From positions 62,001 to 126,000 of the forward strand of contig JAHBVJ010000006.1 of the NCBI GenBank assembly GCA_019637615.1: a stretch of 64,000 nt of DNA. The letters are read 5' to 3'. The notes under the pieces were generated by a model that saw only the letters and a program-made list of their open reading frames with translations, ran no database searches and was not told the DNA's origin. Made by a program: the position numbers and the translations under genes. Shown here one piece after another: positions 50,624-60,346 of the stretch; the first letter of the stretch is position 1, and the number at the start of each line of letters is the position of its first letter. The stretch comes from Anaerolineae bacterium. GTDB lineage: Bacteria > Chloroflexota > Anaerolineae > Aggregatilineales > UBA2796.

Positions 50624-53600
50624 ATGCCTATTTCCCTCGGTGTTGCACGCGGCAAAATATCCATTGACACCACGGATGTCAGCAAGGCACGCGTCTCGGT
50701 CGAGCGGGAGTCACGCGGCATCAATAACGCCCTGAAGAAAGCTGGCGAGGGTGCCGATTTCAACGCGTGGTACAAGGAGACCAGTGCCGCGCTCAAAAAG
50801 ACGGGTACCGAGGCTGAGAAAACTGGCGTCGTCGTCCAAGAGGCATTCAGGAAGAGCAAGAAATCAGCCGATGATTTTGGCAGCACGCTTAACAAGGTAG
50901 GACGCGATTTCGCCCTTGTTAGCATCGGTGCTGGCTTGATCGCTGGACAAGGCATTAAGGCGGCAACCTCGGTCGAGCAGGTCAACATCAAATTCCTGTC
51001 CTTGGGGCGTAGTCAGGCGCGTGCAGAAGCCTTGATGAAGAAGGTTGCTGACCGCGCGAAAGAGATGAATCTTCCCGTCCTCAGCACTCAACAAGCCTTT
51101 GCTGGCCTGATTCCTTTCATCGGACAGAGCACCGAGGCAATCAATAAATACGTCGGCATCACCGCGCGGTTGATGGTCGTCAATCCTCTTGCTACTACCG
51201 AGGATGCATTGTTCTCCCTGCGTGAAGCTATCTCATCGGGTGGCACCGACCTAATCAGTCTTGCCGAGCGCTTCAATCTTCCCAAGAAGCGGCTACGTGA
51301 GCTGGTAGATCAGACGGGCGATTTCGCCAAGGCCCTCGATATTGTGCTCAATGAGATGGGCGCGACGGAGCAAAGTGCCAAGCAGATTGGCGGCATTTTC
51401 GGTGGCACCATGAACCGGATGCTTGATGCGTTCAATCGTGTGCTGGCAGCGGGCTTTGGTCCGTTGGTGAAAGCAGTGACGCCGCTACTCGAACAGGCGG
51501 CTGATGCACTTGAACGAATGGCGGAGCAAAATCCCGGCATCCTGCAAATCGGCGCAGGCTTCACTATTGTCTTGGGGGCTGTGACGCCGGTACTGCTGGC
51601 GGTCGGGCAATTGGTCAACCTGTTTAAGACCCTGAGCGAACTGCAATTCGTCAAGAATCTCGCCAGCGGGCTGGGCGGCTTGAAGACGGTGGCAGGCGGT
51701 CTTGCCAAGGATCTCGTGGCGGGCAAAGGCGCAGGACGAGCGCTTGGCATTGGTCTCGCGGCGGCAGGCGGCTTGGAGTTGGGTGTTGGCGCGTCCCGCT
51801 TGCTGGGTCAGATCGGCGTGGGCGATCCACGCCTAAAGGATGCCACGCAGGATGAAGCCAAAGCGCTGCTGGTCGAGCGCTTGAAACAGTTCGCCGTTAT
51901 CGCTGTCTCCGTGGTGACTGACTTCATCAAAGGCTTCGTCAAGGTTTTGGCGCTAATCGGCATTGCTGTCGAGAGCCTCGGCAAGGTACTCGAATACGGC
52001 GCGACCTATCTCAAGGAAGGTTTCGGCAAGATCGTCGAGGTGCTCGGCAGTGCCGTTACTGCCATCGCGGAGTTTACTTCCAGAATTCCGGGACTGGAAC
52101 AGCAATCACTTACTTTGCTGACAGCTGGTGCGAATCTTCAAGCACGAGGCAATACCATTCAGTCCGAAGCTTTGACCCGGCGCACGCAACTCGGTCAAGA
52201 ACTCAGTGGGCAAGGGCTGGCTACGCGAGTAGCTGAAGTCTTTGCGGGCATCGACGAAGCCATCGACCCCGTCCGCGACAAGCTGACTAAAGGGCTGGCG
52301 GAATTTTTGTTCCCGCCGGATGCCGAAGACAAGCTAACTGATTCAGCCAAGCGCTTCCAAGAGGCAAGTGCCGAGGTAGGTACGGAAGTTGCCAATGGGA
52401 TCAGTGACCTGATTGATGTCGCGAAACAAGCCGTCACCGGCTTCCTTGATCGTGCTATCAAGTCGGTCTCGTTCAATCAGGATCAGATCGATGCGTTCGC
52501 GGAGTTTCAGGAAGACCAGACGACGATCCAGCAAAAAGGGCAGGATGATCGCGAGAAGGAAAACAAGGGTCACCAAGAGCGCCTTGAGAAGATCGAAGAG
52601 GATGCTAACAACGCGATTGAGGGCATCCACGAGCGCGCTAAAAAGCGAGCCGCTGAGGATGAGCAAGACCTCATCGATCTACGCGCCGAAATTGCGGATC
52701 GAGCTAAAGAACGCGCGGCAGAGAATGAACAGGCGCTTCAGGATAAGCGCCTCGAAATTGCGGCAAACACCAAGGAACAAGTGGAGGCCGAGGAGTCCTC
52801 GTATCGTAACAATCGCGAACAGATCATCAAAGAGGCGAATGAAGCTGGTCTCAAGCTTGAGCAGCAGTATAACGATGACTTGAAAGCGTTGAGGCAAGAT
52901 CGTCGTCGGGCTGCCTCCAATCTCGATGCACGCGCGGTGGCAGCGACATTTGACCGCGAAGGTGAGCTAGGAGACAAACTCAAGAGAGATCGCGACGCAC
53001 TCGCAAAGCAGACCGAGGAACGGTTGGCGGCGGCAGATCGGGAGCACACGGAGCGGCTGGCACAGATTCAGTCAGCGGGCGAGAAAGAGTTGGCACAGTT
53101 CGCCACGCAGCAGCAAAAGAAAGAGCAAACGCAGGCGGCTGCCGACGCGAAAGAGATTGACAAGCTCATCGCTAAACAAACCGCCCGCGCCCAGCTACAG
53201 GCCACGGAAGATGCTGCCGAAATCAAGCGCATTAACGACAAGCGCGCGCAGGAGCGCACGGCTGAAGATGCAGCGCATGTCCTGAAGCTGAATCAGATCA
53301 CGGCGCAAACCAACCGCGAACTTCAACTCCGCGAACAAGCTTTCATCAAGCAGTTTAACCAACTAGCTGGATCCGAAAACGCCAAGCTGAAGATCGCCGG
53401 ACAGGGGCAGGCAGCGATGGAGGCACAGCTGCGTGCTTGGTACAACCGTCAAACTGCCATCCTCGCTGGTTTGCCAAGTGTGCATGGCGGCGGTGGGCCA
53501 ACAGCAGCGGGGCCGACGCCCGGTTTCGGCTTCGCAACCGGCACACCGCTGGTGCAGCGCGATATGGTCGCTCAGATCCATCGCGGCGAAGGTGTTATGT

Positions 53601-53839
53601 CCGCTCCCGTGGCGGCGATGGCGCGGTCGCTGCTCGGACAGAACTATGCACAGCCACAGATGGCGGCCTTGTTGGCAGGCAGAGGACAAGCGTCTCCTAC
53701 GACCGTCAAGGTCGATGCCAGATTTGATCTCGGCAATATAGGCGAACACAACCTAGAGGAAGTAGGCGCGCTGATGGAACAAAAGCTTGGACAGTTCGCC
53801 ATCAACCTATCCAACAAACTGCGAGGGCAAGCCTCATGA
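50624..53839 (+). CDS. Tape measure protein
   Basis: 1071 residues, the longest structural gene except the tail tip. Hydrophobic stretches near 305-345 (GAGFTIVLGAVTPVLLAVGQLVNLF) and a long coiled-coil 630-900 rich in Glu, Lys, Arg and Ala (ERLEKIEEDANNAIEGIHERAKKRAAEDEQ) are classic. The N-terminal LNKVGRDFALVSIGAGLIAGQGIKAATSVEQVN is conserved in phage tail length proteins. By the usual ~0.15 nm per residue the tail would be about 160 nm. Overlaps the next tail gene by ATGA. Confidence 0.9.
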   Translation: MPISLGVARGKISIDTTDVSKARVSVERESRGINNALKKAGEGADFNAWYKETSAALKKTGTEAEKTGVVVQEAFRKSKKSADDFGSTLNKVGRDFALVSIGAGLIAGQGIKAATSVEQVNIKFLSLGRSQARAEALMKKVADRAKEMNLPVLSTQQAFAGLIPFIGQSTEAINKYVGITARLMVVNPLATTEDALFSLREAISSGGTDLISLAERFNLPKKRLRELVDQTGDFAKALDIVLNEMGATEQSAKQIGGIFGGTMNRMLDAFNRVLAAGFGPLVKAVTPLLEQAADALERMAEQNPGILQIGAGFTIVLGAVTPVLLAVGQLVNLFKTLSELQFVKNLASGLGGLKTVAGGLAKDLVAGKGAGRALGIGLAAAGGLELGVGASRLLGQIGVGDPRLKDATQDEAKALLVERLKQFAVIAVSVVTDFIKGFVKVLALIGIAVESLGKVLEYGATYLKEGFGKIVEVLGSAVTAIAEFTSRIPGLEQQSLTLLTAGANLQARGNTIQSEALTRRTQLGQELSGQGLATRVAEVFAGIDEAIDPVRDKLTKGLAEFLFPPDAEDKLTDSAKRFQEASAEVGTEVANGISDLIDVAKQAVTGFLDRAIKSVSFNQDQIDAFAEFQEDQTTIQQKGQDDREKENKGHQERLEKIEEDANNAIEGIHERAKKRAAEDEQDLIDLRAEIADRAKERAAENEQALQDKRLEIAANTKEQVEAEESSYRNNREQIIKEANEAGLKLEQQYNDDLKALRQDRRRAASNLDARAVAATFDREGELGDKLKRDRDALAKQTEERLAAADREHTERLAQIQSAGEKELAQFATQQQKKEQTQAAADAKEIDKLIAKQTARAQLQATEDAAEIKRINDKRAQERTAEDAAHVLKLNQITAQTNRELQLREQAFIKQFNQLAGSENAKLKIAGQGQAAMEAQLRAWYNRQTAILAGLPSVHGGGGPTAAGPTPGFGFATGTPLVQRDMVAQIHRGEGVMSAPVAAMARSLLGQNYAQPQMAALLAGRGQASPTTVKVDARFDLGNIGEHNLEEVGALMEQKLGQFAINLSNKLRGQAS

Positions 53840-54213
53840 GTTTCATCGTCAAAGCCGTCATCGGTCACGACAATATCGTTGGACTCGCCCGCCTCACCCC
53901 ACAGCCGTGGGCGGAAGTGCCGACCTACAATGTCTGGGTGCCTTCGTCTATCGGAGATCAGCCGAACGGCGCGCTGTTTTCCAAGCTGACATGGGACGGC
54001 GACATGATACCTGATGATCTCCAGAGCGTGCTTACCCAGCTCGGCCTCAATGTAACGGCAATGCCTGTCGCTGTGACGCTCACCCTGCCCATCGGCGCAG
54101 CCCGCACGACGGGTTATTTCAATTGCTACGTCAGCTATCCGAAGACGATGAGCTATCGCTTTTTCTTCTCCTCGCCAAGCCTTGATGTGCGCATTGTGGA
54201 GCAGATTGCCTGA
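53836..54213 (+). CDS. Tail protein, probable distal tail component
   Basis: 125 residues. Beta-rich: SFIVKAVIGHDNIVGLARLTPQPW, VAVTLTLPIGAARTTGYFNCYVSYPKTMSYRFFF. Between tape measure and the large tail-tip gene and coupled to both; distal tail or adaptor proteins occupy this site. Not matched to a named family. Confidence 0.52.
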   Translation: MSFIVKAVIGHDNIVGLARLTPQPWAEVPTYNVWVPSSIGDQPNGALFSKLTWDGDMIPDDLQSVLTQLGLNVTAMPVAVTLTLPIGAARTTGYFNCYVSYPKTMSYRFFFSSPSLDVRIVEQIA

Positions 54214-57200
54214 TGCCTGCCTTATCCGCCTCCAAGCAGCGCAAATGGCGCATTCATCCGCACCAGATCGATCTTTTTCTGGTGCTGTTGAAGCCTGTCA
54301 TTGTCTTCCGCGCGCTGGTGAACATGGCCTCGGTAACCTACCCCACGGCCTCCATCACCTTCGACAACGTCACCGTCGGCGCGTACACCGACATCCAACC
54401 AGGGATGACGATCAGGATCGGCTCCGATACCAAGAAGAGCGACTATGGCACTACCTACGTGCGCGCCGCCGCGACCAGTTCTACCATACCCATCGGTTGG
54501 TCATCACGCGGTCGCAACCGTCCGGGCGAGGTGGATCTTCAAGACAACGCCGTCATTGAAGTCCTCGCCATGCGCGAAATCTGGATGGAGACGCCGCGCA
54601 TCACCGATGACGGCACCATCTACAAGAAATACGACATCGCCTTCGATGCCGACTCCCCGCCCGTCGCCAACATCGGGCCGGACTATGCCGAGTTCGTCAG
54701 CAGTGGCACGATCAATGTGCTGTTCAACGACACCCCCGGTCAGTCGGCTCCCGACGATTTCGCCAGCTTCGCGACCGCGCCGGGGGCGTCGATTTCGTCC
54801 CGCGCATGGGATTTCGCGGATGGCACGCCGTCGAGCGCCAGCACGACCAATCCCGGCAGCGTATCGTTTCCGGCGGGCCATCGCTACGCGTCACTGACCG
54901 TCACCGACTCCAACGGCAAGACGCATACCGCCTACGCGCTGATCGTCGCCTGTGAGACGAGCGGAGCCAATGCGCCGATCACCAACTTCCAACTGACATC
55001 GCCCATACGGCATACCGTCGAAGGGAAGACGATCCAGTTCAAAGTGAATGACGAACTGGACAGCGCGGATTATCCACCGGGTACACGCGTCTTGATCTTT
55101 GCTCACGAACGATGTGGACAGTTCAGCCGCCGCGCGGGCACGAAGAATGGCACCTCGACCATCACGGGTATCGACACCACGGGACTGTATGAAGAAATGC
55201 CAGTCAGCGGGAACGGCGTACCGTTTGGCGCACTCATCGCCAGCATTGACAGCAACACGCAGCTCACGTTGACGCAGGCCGTCAATGGTACGGGATCGAC
55301 CACGTTTACTTTCCGCACCAAGAAAGGCGGACTGACCGGGCCGACGGGCCGCAGTCAGATGATCTTCAGCGGTTGGTTGACTGACGAAGATAACGAGTTG
55401 AGCTGGTCGGAACGCGGCATCCAGAAGGGACTGACTTTCACGGCGGTCGATGCAGCGGGGCGCTTGGCGCAGCTACCGGGGTTTCCGCAGGAGATGCGGC
55501 GCAAGTCCACGCCAACCAAGTGGACGGAGGCAGTTGGCGCGAATATCCCGCGCTATATCTACTACTTGCTGTATTGGCATAGCAATGTCTTTTCGCTGTG
55601 CGATTTCAAATGGACAGGCGAGGACTACAACTTTAGCTGGCTCGGCTCCGATGGCGCGACACTGTACGAACAGGCGAATCAGCGCGCCGAGGCGATGGCT
55701 GCACGGCTCGGCTGTGACTTCTTCGGGCGCATGATGATCTCATACGATCCAATGCTCCAGAACGCCGATGACCGTACCAGCGTGGAAGCGGTGGACATCC
55801 TCGACAGCGATTGGCGATCCCTAAAGTGGAAGTTCACGCAGCCGCCGCGCGTGCATTGGTTGCGGGGTGGAGCGATCCTGACCTCGACCGCCGATTCGGA
55901 TCTGGACAACCCCTATGCCGTGTTTGCCCGCGCGCCGGGGTTCGCGCCGGGGCAAGGCGGTGGCAGTGCCGACCAGAACTATCAGTTGGTGCGCACGACA
56001 GATGAGGAATGGGATCGCGAAGGACATCGCTACGCCGCGCGGCTGAATGCCAAGAAAGGCATGTGGGGAATCTCGTTAGTGCATGGTGCTTACTGCGGCA
56101 TTGACCCAATCCGCTTCGAGTGGATACGCCTACGTGTGAGTGACGCCAACAAGTCACTACGCGGCGACTCGTTCCCCGATGGTCGCCGCTTCCTGCCCGC
56201 CGAAGTGAGCTATACCTATGATCAGCAGAACGGCGCTGTTTACCAAGAAATCAGTGCTGAGGAAGAAGTGATCGGCACACAGGCCGTGGATGATCCGCAG
56301 CCCGCCGCCGATCCCAACCCGTATGGCAATGGTGGCCCGCCCGTTTGGGACGAACTGAACCCGATCCCACTCCCGCCGCCGGTCGATATTGGTGACCTGA
56401 TCTTCGACCCTGCGCTGCCGATGCCGCTCAATCCATTGCCCGGATCGCCGCAAGAGCGCGGCATCTTGTATGGTGCGACCGTCGAAGGGCGCGTCTTCAA
56501 AGTGTCATGGCCCGGCGGCACACTCACCTTTGCCGACCGCTCGCCCGCCGCGACCCTGCGCAACAGCATCGGCACTATCATCGGGTTGCGCCGCGACGCG
56601 CGGAACTACAAGAAATACTGGCTATACGGTGCGAAGGGCATCCTTGCCACCAATGACATCACGGTAAGCGTCCCTGCGTGGAAAGTGGCTCGCGCCCTCA
56701 CGACGGGCGTTGCCGATACTGACAACGGCGACGGCACTCATACGGCGACACTGGATTTCAGCGCTGGCACGGGCGGCATGAGCAAGAGCTATACCCTTTT
56801 TCGGTACGGTAACGGTATCTACATTCCAGAGACGCCAGTGAACAGCCTGAACTATGCCGACGGCGGGTGGACAACCATTGAGTCGCAACACAAAACTGCC
56901 ATTAACGCTGGTTACAGTTCGCAGGAGCTAAATATTGGCCGCTCGATTGATGTAGCCAGTACCTTGCGGGAAATCAAGCTGTGGTGGACACCGAATGGTC
57001 CGAATCACCAGACAACAATGACCATCAAGGTGCTGATCAATAATGCGCAAGTGGGCGGTTATGGCGGTGCCCCGAATATCGTAGGTGGTTCACCAGTCAC
57101 ATTCTCGCTAAATATCCCCGTTCAGAAGGGAGACATTGTCGGCTGGTCGGTATTCTATTCGGCAGATTTGCCCCCGGTAGATTCGGTCACCTTCACCAAG

Positions 57201-58088
57201 GTCGAACTCAAATACGATTTCACCAATACCGAAGGTTTCCCCGTCGATGTGGACGAGACCTACATCGCTGACTTCCAAGGCTGCATCAATAAGAAGGACG
57301 TGTACTACTGGCTATCGGTGAAGCCCTACAACAGCGTCGATTACGTGTATTTCAATGCCACCTTCGACAATTTTGCGACGCGGCCAGCCAGTACTCGCGT
57401 GGCGAAGTATGTTGCCAATATGAGTTACGGTATCACCGTAAGCAGTTTCAACTATCGCAAAGTGTGGGTCGCGGCAGGCGATCCCGGCGATACCGACGCC
57501 GCGCTGTATGCCTCCATCGATGGCGGCACCATCTTCCTGAAGACCTCGGCGGCGCTCAATCAGTACGGCGGTGCGCCGTGGCTCAATTACTCGAAGGGCG
57601 ATAAGAGCAAGAACACCACCGACTCGGACATCATGCGCATCAAGGGGCGCGATGGCTCGAATAACTTCCAGTTTGTGAAGGGTATCAGCGGCACGCCGGT
57701 GACCGTCGTCGCCAGCGCGACCAAGCAGTTGATCACGCCGTTGGCTTTCGGCGTGATTGCCCGCGATCTCGATTATGTGCGCATCGCCTTCAACGACGGT
57801 GATTTCTACGTGAGTTCGAATGCCGGGACGAGCTGGGCGGCATCCGCTACCGCGATCCCCGCAGGTGGCGACGTGTACGGCTGGTCACAGTTTCCGAGCG
57901 ATCCGGCCTTCGCGCTGGCTTATGGCGACCAGACACTGGCCTACACCACCGATACGGGCGCGACGTGGGAAGACCTGTGGTCGGATTATGACACATGGCG
58001 CAGCGGCGAATATGGCACCGAGGGTGAGATCGTCGTGTCTTGCCTGCCTGACCTCTCCATTAAGTATCCAGTGCCGATTGGAGGCTGA
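54213..58088 (+). CDS. Large tail-tip / receptor-binding protein with PKD-like domain
   Basis: 1291 residues, overlapping the previous stop. Residues ~195-245 form a PKD/Ig-like domain (SRAWDFADGTPSSASTTNPGSVSFPAGHRYASLTVTDSNGKTHTAY). The middle contains QGGGSADQNYQLVRTTDEEWDREGHRYAARLNAKKG, resembling baseplate hub proteins. The C-terminal ~250 residues carry Asp-box-like turns (SIDGGTIFL, SSNAGTSW, TTDTGATWEDLW) as in beta-propeller exo-glycan binding domains. It likely forms the tail tip and contributes receptor binding. Pro-rich linker near 700-750. Confidence 0.72.
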   Translation: MPALSASKQRKWRIHPHQIDLFLVLLKPVIVFRALVNMASVTYPTASITFDNVTVGAYTDIQPGMTIRIGSDTKKSDYGTTYVRAAATSSTIPIGWSSRGRNRPGEVDLQDNAVIEVLAMREIWMETPRITDDGTIYKKYDIAFDADSPPVANIGPDYAEFVSSGTINVLFNDTPGQSAPDDFASFATAPGASISSRAWDFADGTPSSASTTNPGSVSFPAGHRYASLTVTDSNGKTHTAYALIVACETSGANAPITNFQLTSPIRHTVEGKTIQFKVNDELDSADYPPGTRVLIFAHERCGQFSRRAGTKNGTSTITGIDTTGLYEEMPVSGNGVPFGALIASIDSNTQLTLTQAVNGTGSTTFTFRTKKGGLTGPTGRSQMIFSGWLTDEDNELSWSERGIQKGLTFTAVDAAGRLAQLPGFPQEMRRKSTPTKWTEAVGANIPRYIYYLLYWHSNVFSLCDFKWTGEDYNFSWLGSDGATLYEQANQRAEAMAARLGCDFFGRMMISYDPMLQNADDRTSVEAVDILDSDWRSLKWKFTQPPRVHWLRGGAILTSTADSDLDNPYAVFARAPGFAPGQGGGSADQNYQLVRTTDEEWDREGHRYAARLNAKKGMWGISLVHGAYCGIDPIRFEWIRLRVSDANKSLRGDSFPDGRRFLPAEVSYTYDQQNGAVYQEISAEEEVIGTQAVDDPQPAADPNPYGNGGPPVWDELNPIPLPPPVDIGDLIFDPALPMPLNPLPGSPQERGILYGATVEGRVFKVSWPGGTLTFADRSPAATLRNSIGTIIGLRRDARNYKKYWLYGAKGILATNDITVSVPAWKVARALTTGVADTDNGDGTHTATLDFSAGTGGMSKSYTLFRYGNGIYIPETPVNSLNYADGGWTTIESQHKTAINAGYSSQELNIGRSIDVASTLREIKLWWTPNGPNHQTTMTIKVLINNAQVGGYGGAPNIVGGSPVTFSLNIPVQKGDIVGWSVFYSADLPPVDSVTFTKVELKYDFTNTEGFPVDVDETYIADFQGCINKKDVYYWLSVKPYNSVDYVYFNATFDNFATRPASTRVAKYVANMSYGITVSSFNYRKVWVAAGDPGDTDAALYASIDGGTIFLKTSAALNQYGGAPWLNYSKGDKSKNTTDSDIMRIKGRDGSNNFQFVKGISGTPVTVVASATKQLITPLAFGVIARDLDYVRIAFNDGDFYVSSNAGTSWAASATAIPAGGDVYGWSQFPSDPAFALAYGDQTLAYTTDTGATWEDLWSDYDTWRSGEYGTEGEIVVSCLPDLSIKYPVPIGG

Positions 58089-58089
58089 G

Positions 58090-59229
58090 TTGAGCTACCT
58101 TGATTTCGCGGTCAATAGCCTTGCCGATGCGCTCGGCGTACCGGCTGGCAAATACTATCTAGGCGACGGCAGCTATCTACTGCCACGGGATGATCGTGAT
58201 GGTCCGGGGGCGGCGCTGCTGCGTCAAAACCGCGTGATGTATATCCGCGACGAGTTCGGCACCGTTGGACACGCCATTCTCGACCAGTCCGCCCCGATTC
58301 CCTACGCTGAAAATCCGAGGATAGCCGAGGCCAACTACCTGATCGAGGTCGAACGGCGTAATGGCACATTATATATTGTGCGGCTGTCGGTGCAGGCGCA
58401 GCGGCAGATGGGCGGTCAGACGCTCAGTGAAAAGCGCGTCGAATCGATTGGGGCGTTCACCAGCCGCAAGCAAATCGACATCCTGCGTTGGACGGTGAGC
58501 GAGGACAACGTCATCCAGATGTCGGACATCTTTGGCTTCGAAGACCCTACTAGCGGCGCAGCACGTGCTGTTTCGCAGCCATCGTATGATCTGGATACCC
58601 TGATCGCCGCGCTGCCCACTGGCTACCACCAGCTCGCTATCCCCTACATCGATCCCGACACGGGCGCGCTGGCGCTGCTGACCAACACTGCCGTCACCGC
58701 TATTAAGCCGCTGCCTGCGCGGGATGAATTCGACCTCGGCGCGATCATGACGTTGTTTGAAGCGCTGCCGCTCGGCGCGATGGCCTCCTTTCCGATTTAC
58801 CTGTATTGCGATCAGGCACTGACCGAAGATGATGCCTACCGCAATTACGATCTGCGCCCGCTGGTGCAGCCGCCCGCCCGTGCGGTGTCCCCGCTGCTCA
58901 CAACTACTGATAACACGGTGACGACGCTGTTGTCAGTGCCCGTAGCTGAAGCCCGCGCCGTGACGATCTCCGGCTATGTGACGGGCGTGCAAGCCGATGG
59001 CGGCGCGGCGATTGGCGGCTCGTATCTGGTGACAGCACGGCGGGCCACTGGCGGCGATGTAACCATCGTGGGGACAGCCAGTATTTCGATGCAGGAAGAT
59101 CACGGTGGTGGCACGCCCGCTGTGACCATTGATGCGGATACGGCGACGCAAACGGTACGGGTACGCGTGCAGGGTGACGGGACGTGGTATTGGCGCTGCG
59201 ATGATCAACGGGTGACGGTGGGGGGATGA
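58090..59229 (+). CDS. Tail fibre-associated protein
   Basis: About 379 residues from TTG 58090, with GGAGG before it overlapping the previous gene's end; an upstream open frame is antisense to no gene but out of phase with the tail-tip gene and is rejected. Beta-rich throughout; the C-terminal ~110 residues (VTTLLSVPVAEARAVTISGYVTGVQADGGAAIGGSYLVTARR) look like a fibre knob or decoration domain. It overlaps the next gene by 4 bp. Confidence 0.6.
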   Translation: MSYLDFAVNSLADALGVPAGKYYLGDGSYLLPRDDRDGPGAALLRQNRVMYIRDEFGTVGHAILDQSAPIPYAENPRIAEANYLIEVERRNGTLYIVRLSVQAQRQMGGQTLSEKRVESIGAFTSRKQIDILRWTVSEDNVIQMSDIFGFEDPTSGAARAVSQPSYDLDTLIAALPTGYHQLAIPYIDPDTGALALLTNTAVTAIKPLPARDEFDLGAIMTLFEALPLGAMASFPIYLYCDQALTEDDAYRNYDLRPLVQPPARAVSPLLTTTDNTVTTLLSVPVAEARAVTISGYVTGVQADGGAAIGGSYLVTARRATGGDVTIVGTASISMQEDHGGGTPAVTIDADTATQTVRVRVQGDGTWYWRCDDQRVTVGG

Positions 59230-59468
59230 ACGACGGGACAAACCAAATTATGAACGAAGCCGCACACATCGATCCCGAATGGTGGCGTGCCGAACTATAC
59301 GCGGCAGGCAAATTGGAAACACTGGGAATGCTGGAAGCGAAGCATCAGCCGACACCGGGGCTGATGAGCTATCTGCACGATCCGGCGCGTCATGCGTATC
59401 GGTGGCATCGTCGGGTTGAGTTTGGAGGAGAGGCAAGTGATCTCGAAGCTACTTTGGAAGATGTATGA
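59226..59468 (+). CDS. Small protein of unknown function
   Basis: 80 residues, ATGA overlap with the fibre gene. Contains PEWWRAELYAAGKLETLGMLEAK and HDPARHAYRWHRR, helical and charged, no membrane segment. First of a run of very small genes at the lysis-gene position. Confidence 0.5.
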   Translation: MNDGTNQIMNEAAHIDPEWWRAELYAAGKLETLGMLEAKHQPTPGLMSYLHDPARHAYRWHRRVEFGGEASDLEATLEDV

Positions 59469-59544
59469 GAACGGCTGTTTTTGGTGGATGCTGGCGGCGG
59501 CGATCCTTGCCGCGTTAGTGCTGGGAGTAATTGCGCATGGTTGA
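59437..59544 (+). CDS. 35-residue single-span membrane peptide
   Basis: GTG at 59437 with GGAGGAG 6 nt upstream, TGA at 59542-59544. The sequence CFWWMLAAAILAALVLGVIA is one membrane span with a short basic N-terminus. It overlaps the genes on both sides. Size and site suit a pinholin-like or lysis-regulating peptide, but that is inference. Confidence 0.5.
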   Translation: MISKLLWKMYENGCFWWMLAAAILAALVLGVIAHG

Positions 59545-59827
59545 GCAACTTCAAATCCCGCTCGTCCTGCTATGCCTGATTCTGGCATACCTGACAGGCG
59601 TTATGACAGTAGTCGGCGCGGCGCTGATCGGGTCGCGACCGCGCTCGAATGGGCGGGTGATCTTGGTGATCGTGAGACGGAAGAAAGTCGAACAGCCCAA
59701 ATCATCAGTAATTCACGAGGCGCAAACGGTGCCGTCACAGGCGACCTTTAGCAGCAGAGCACAGTCTGAGGATGAACTGCAAGAAGAGATTGCCGCACGG
59801 CTTAGAGCGCGGCACGGGCTAGGGTGA
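59537..59827 (+). CDS. Small membrane protein, holin or spanin candidate
   Basis: 96 residues from ATG 59537, coupled to the preceding peptide. One N-terminal span (IPLVLLCLILAYLTGVMTVVGAAL, ~7-31), then basic residues (VRRKK) and a charged, helical cytoplasmic tail. Such N-in/one-span proteins appear among class III holins and i-spanins. Position next to another one-span peptide and before the glycosidase gene supports a lysis role. Confidence 0.5.
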   Translation: MVEQLQIPLVLLCLILAYLTGVMTVVGAALIGSRPRSNGRVILVIVRRKKVEQPKSSVIHEAQTVPSQATFSSRAQSEDELQEEIAARLRARHGLG

Positions 59828-59841
59828 GAAAGGGGCTACTT

Positions 59842-60069
59842 ATGAACAATCGACCGGATTGGATGAAACTACTTGATCAGCGCCAGCAACAGGAAATTCT
59901 CTTCGCTCAAACATACCATCAAAACTTTGGGCATGGTACGGACGGGCATCACCGCTTGTTGATCATCGCCAAGTTGAGTGACATGCTGACTCATCTTGAA
60001 GGTCAAGGTATCGATCTACTTTTGCTACTTCAAACAGGCCAAGCTGACGATAAGAATTTCCAAGGGTAA
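59842..60069 (+). CDS. Small protein of unknown function
   Basis: 75 residues from MNNRPDW, with GGGG upstream. Predicted helical: LLDQRQQQEILFAQTYHQNF, then HRLLIIAKLSDMLTHLEGQGIDLLLLLQTGQ. No cysteine and no signal peptide. Not recognised. Confidence 0.5.
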   Translation: MNNRPDWMKLLDQRQQQEILFAQTYHQNFGHGTDGHHRLLIIAKLSDMLTHLEGQGIDLLLLLQTGQADDKNFQG

Positions 60070-60071
60070 CT

Positions 60072-60339
60072 ATGCAAGGCAAGCGGCACGACATCGAGGG
60101 AATTACTGAAACTGCTTTGGCACCGGGTGAGTATGGCAAAACACCCGATGGCGTATGGTGCTGTCATGTGCCAGCGGCAGGATTCGCCATCGGTATCTTT
60201 CGCACGCACCACGTTGTGGAGCATGAGGACCGGCACTATTACGGTCTCGCCTTCGATCATTTCGCAGGGCGGTGACGACGATTTTAACGACATCACATGG
60301 CACGGCTACCTAGAGCGTGGTGTGTGGCGGGAAGTGTGA
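60072..60339 (+). pseudogene. DUF6527-like gene interrupted by a one-base frameshift
   Basis: The first frame from ATG 60072 reads TPDGVWCCHVPAAGFAIG...VEHED up to about 60230 and then loses sense. The other frame continues GTITVSPSI..QGGDDDFNDITWHGYLERGVWREV to 60339. Removing one C of the CC at 60230-60231 restores a single ~88-residue frame of the kind seen in DUF6527 phage proteins. Either a true mutation or a sequencing indel. The Cys/His pattern and the WHG(F/Y)L motif support the family. Confidence 0.6.
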
Positions 60340-60346
60340 GGCTAAT

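Noticed and set aside
57820..58089. Upstream part of the open frame leading into the 58090 gene
   Set aside because: Overlaps the end of the tail-tip gene in another frame; the GGAGG-TTG start at 58090 gives the sensible product.
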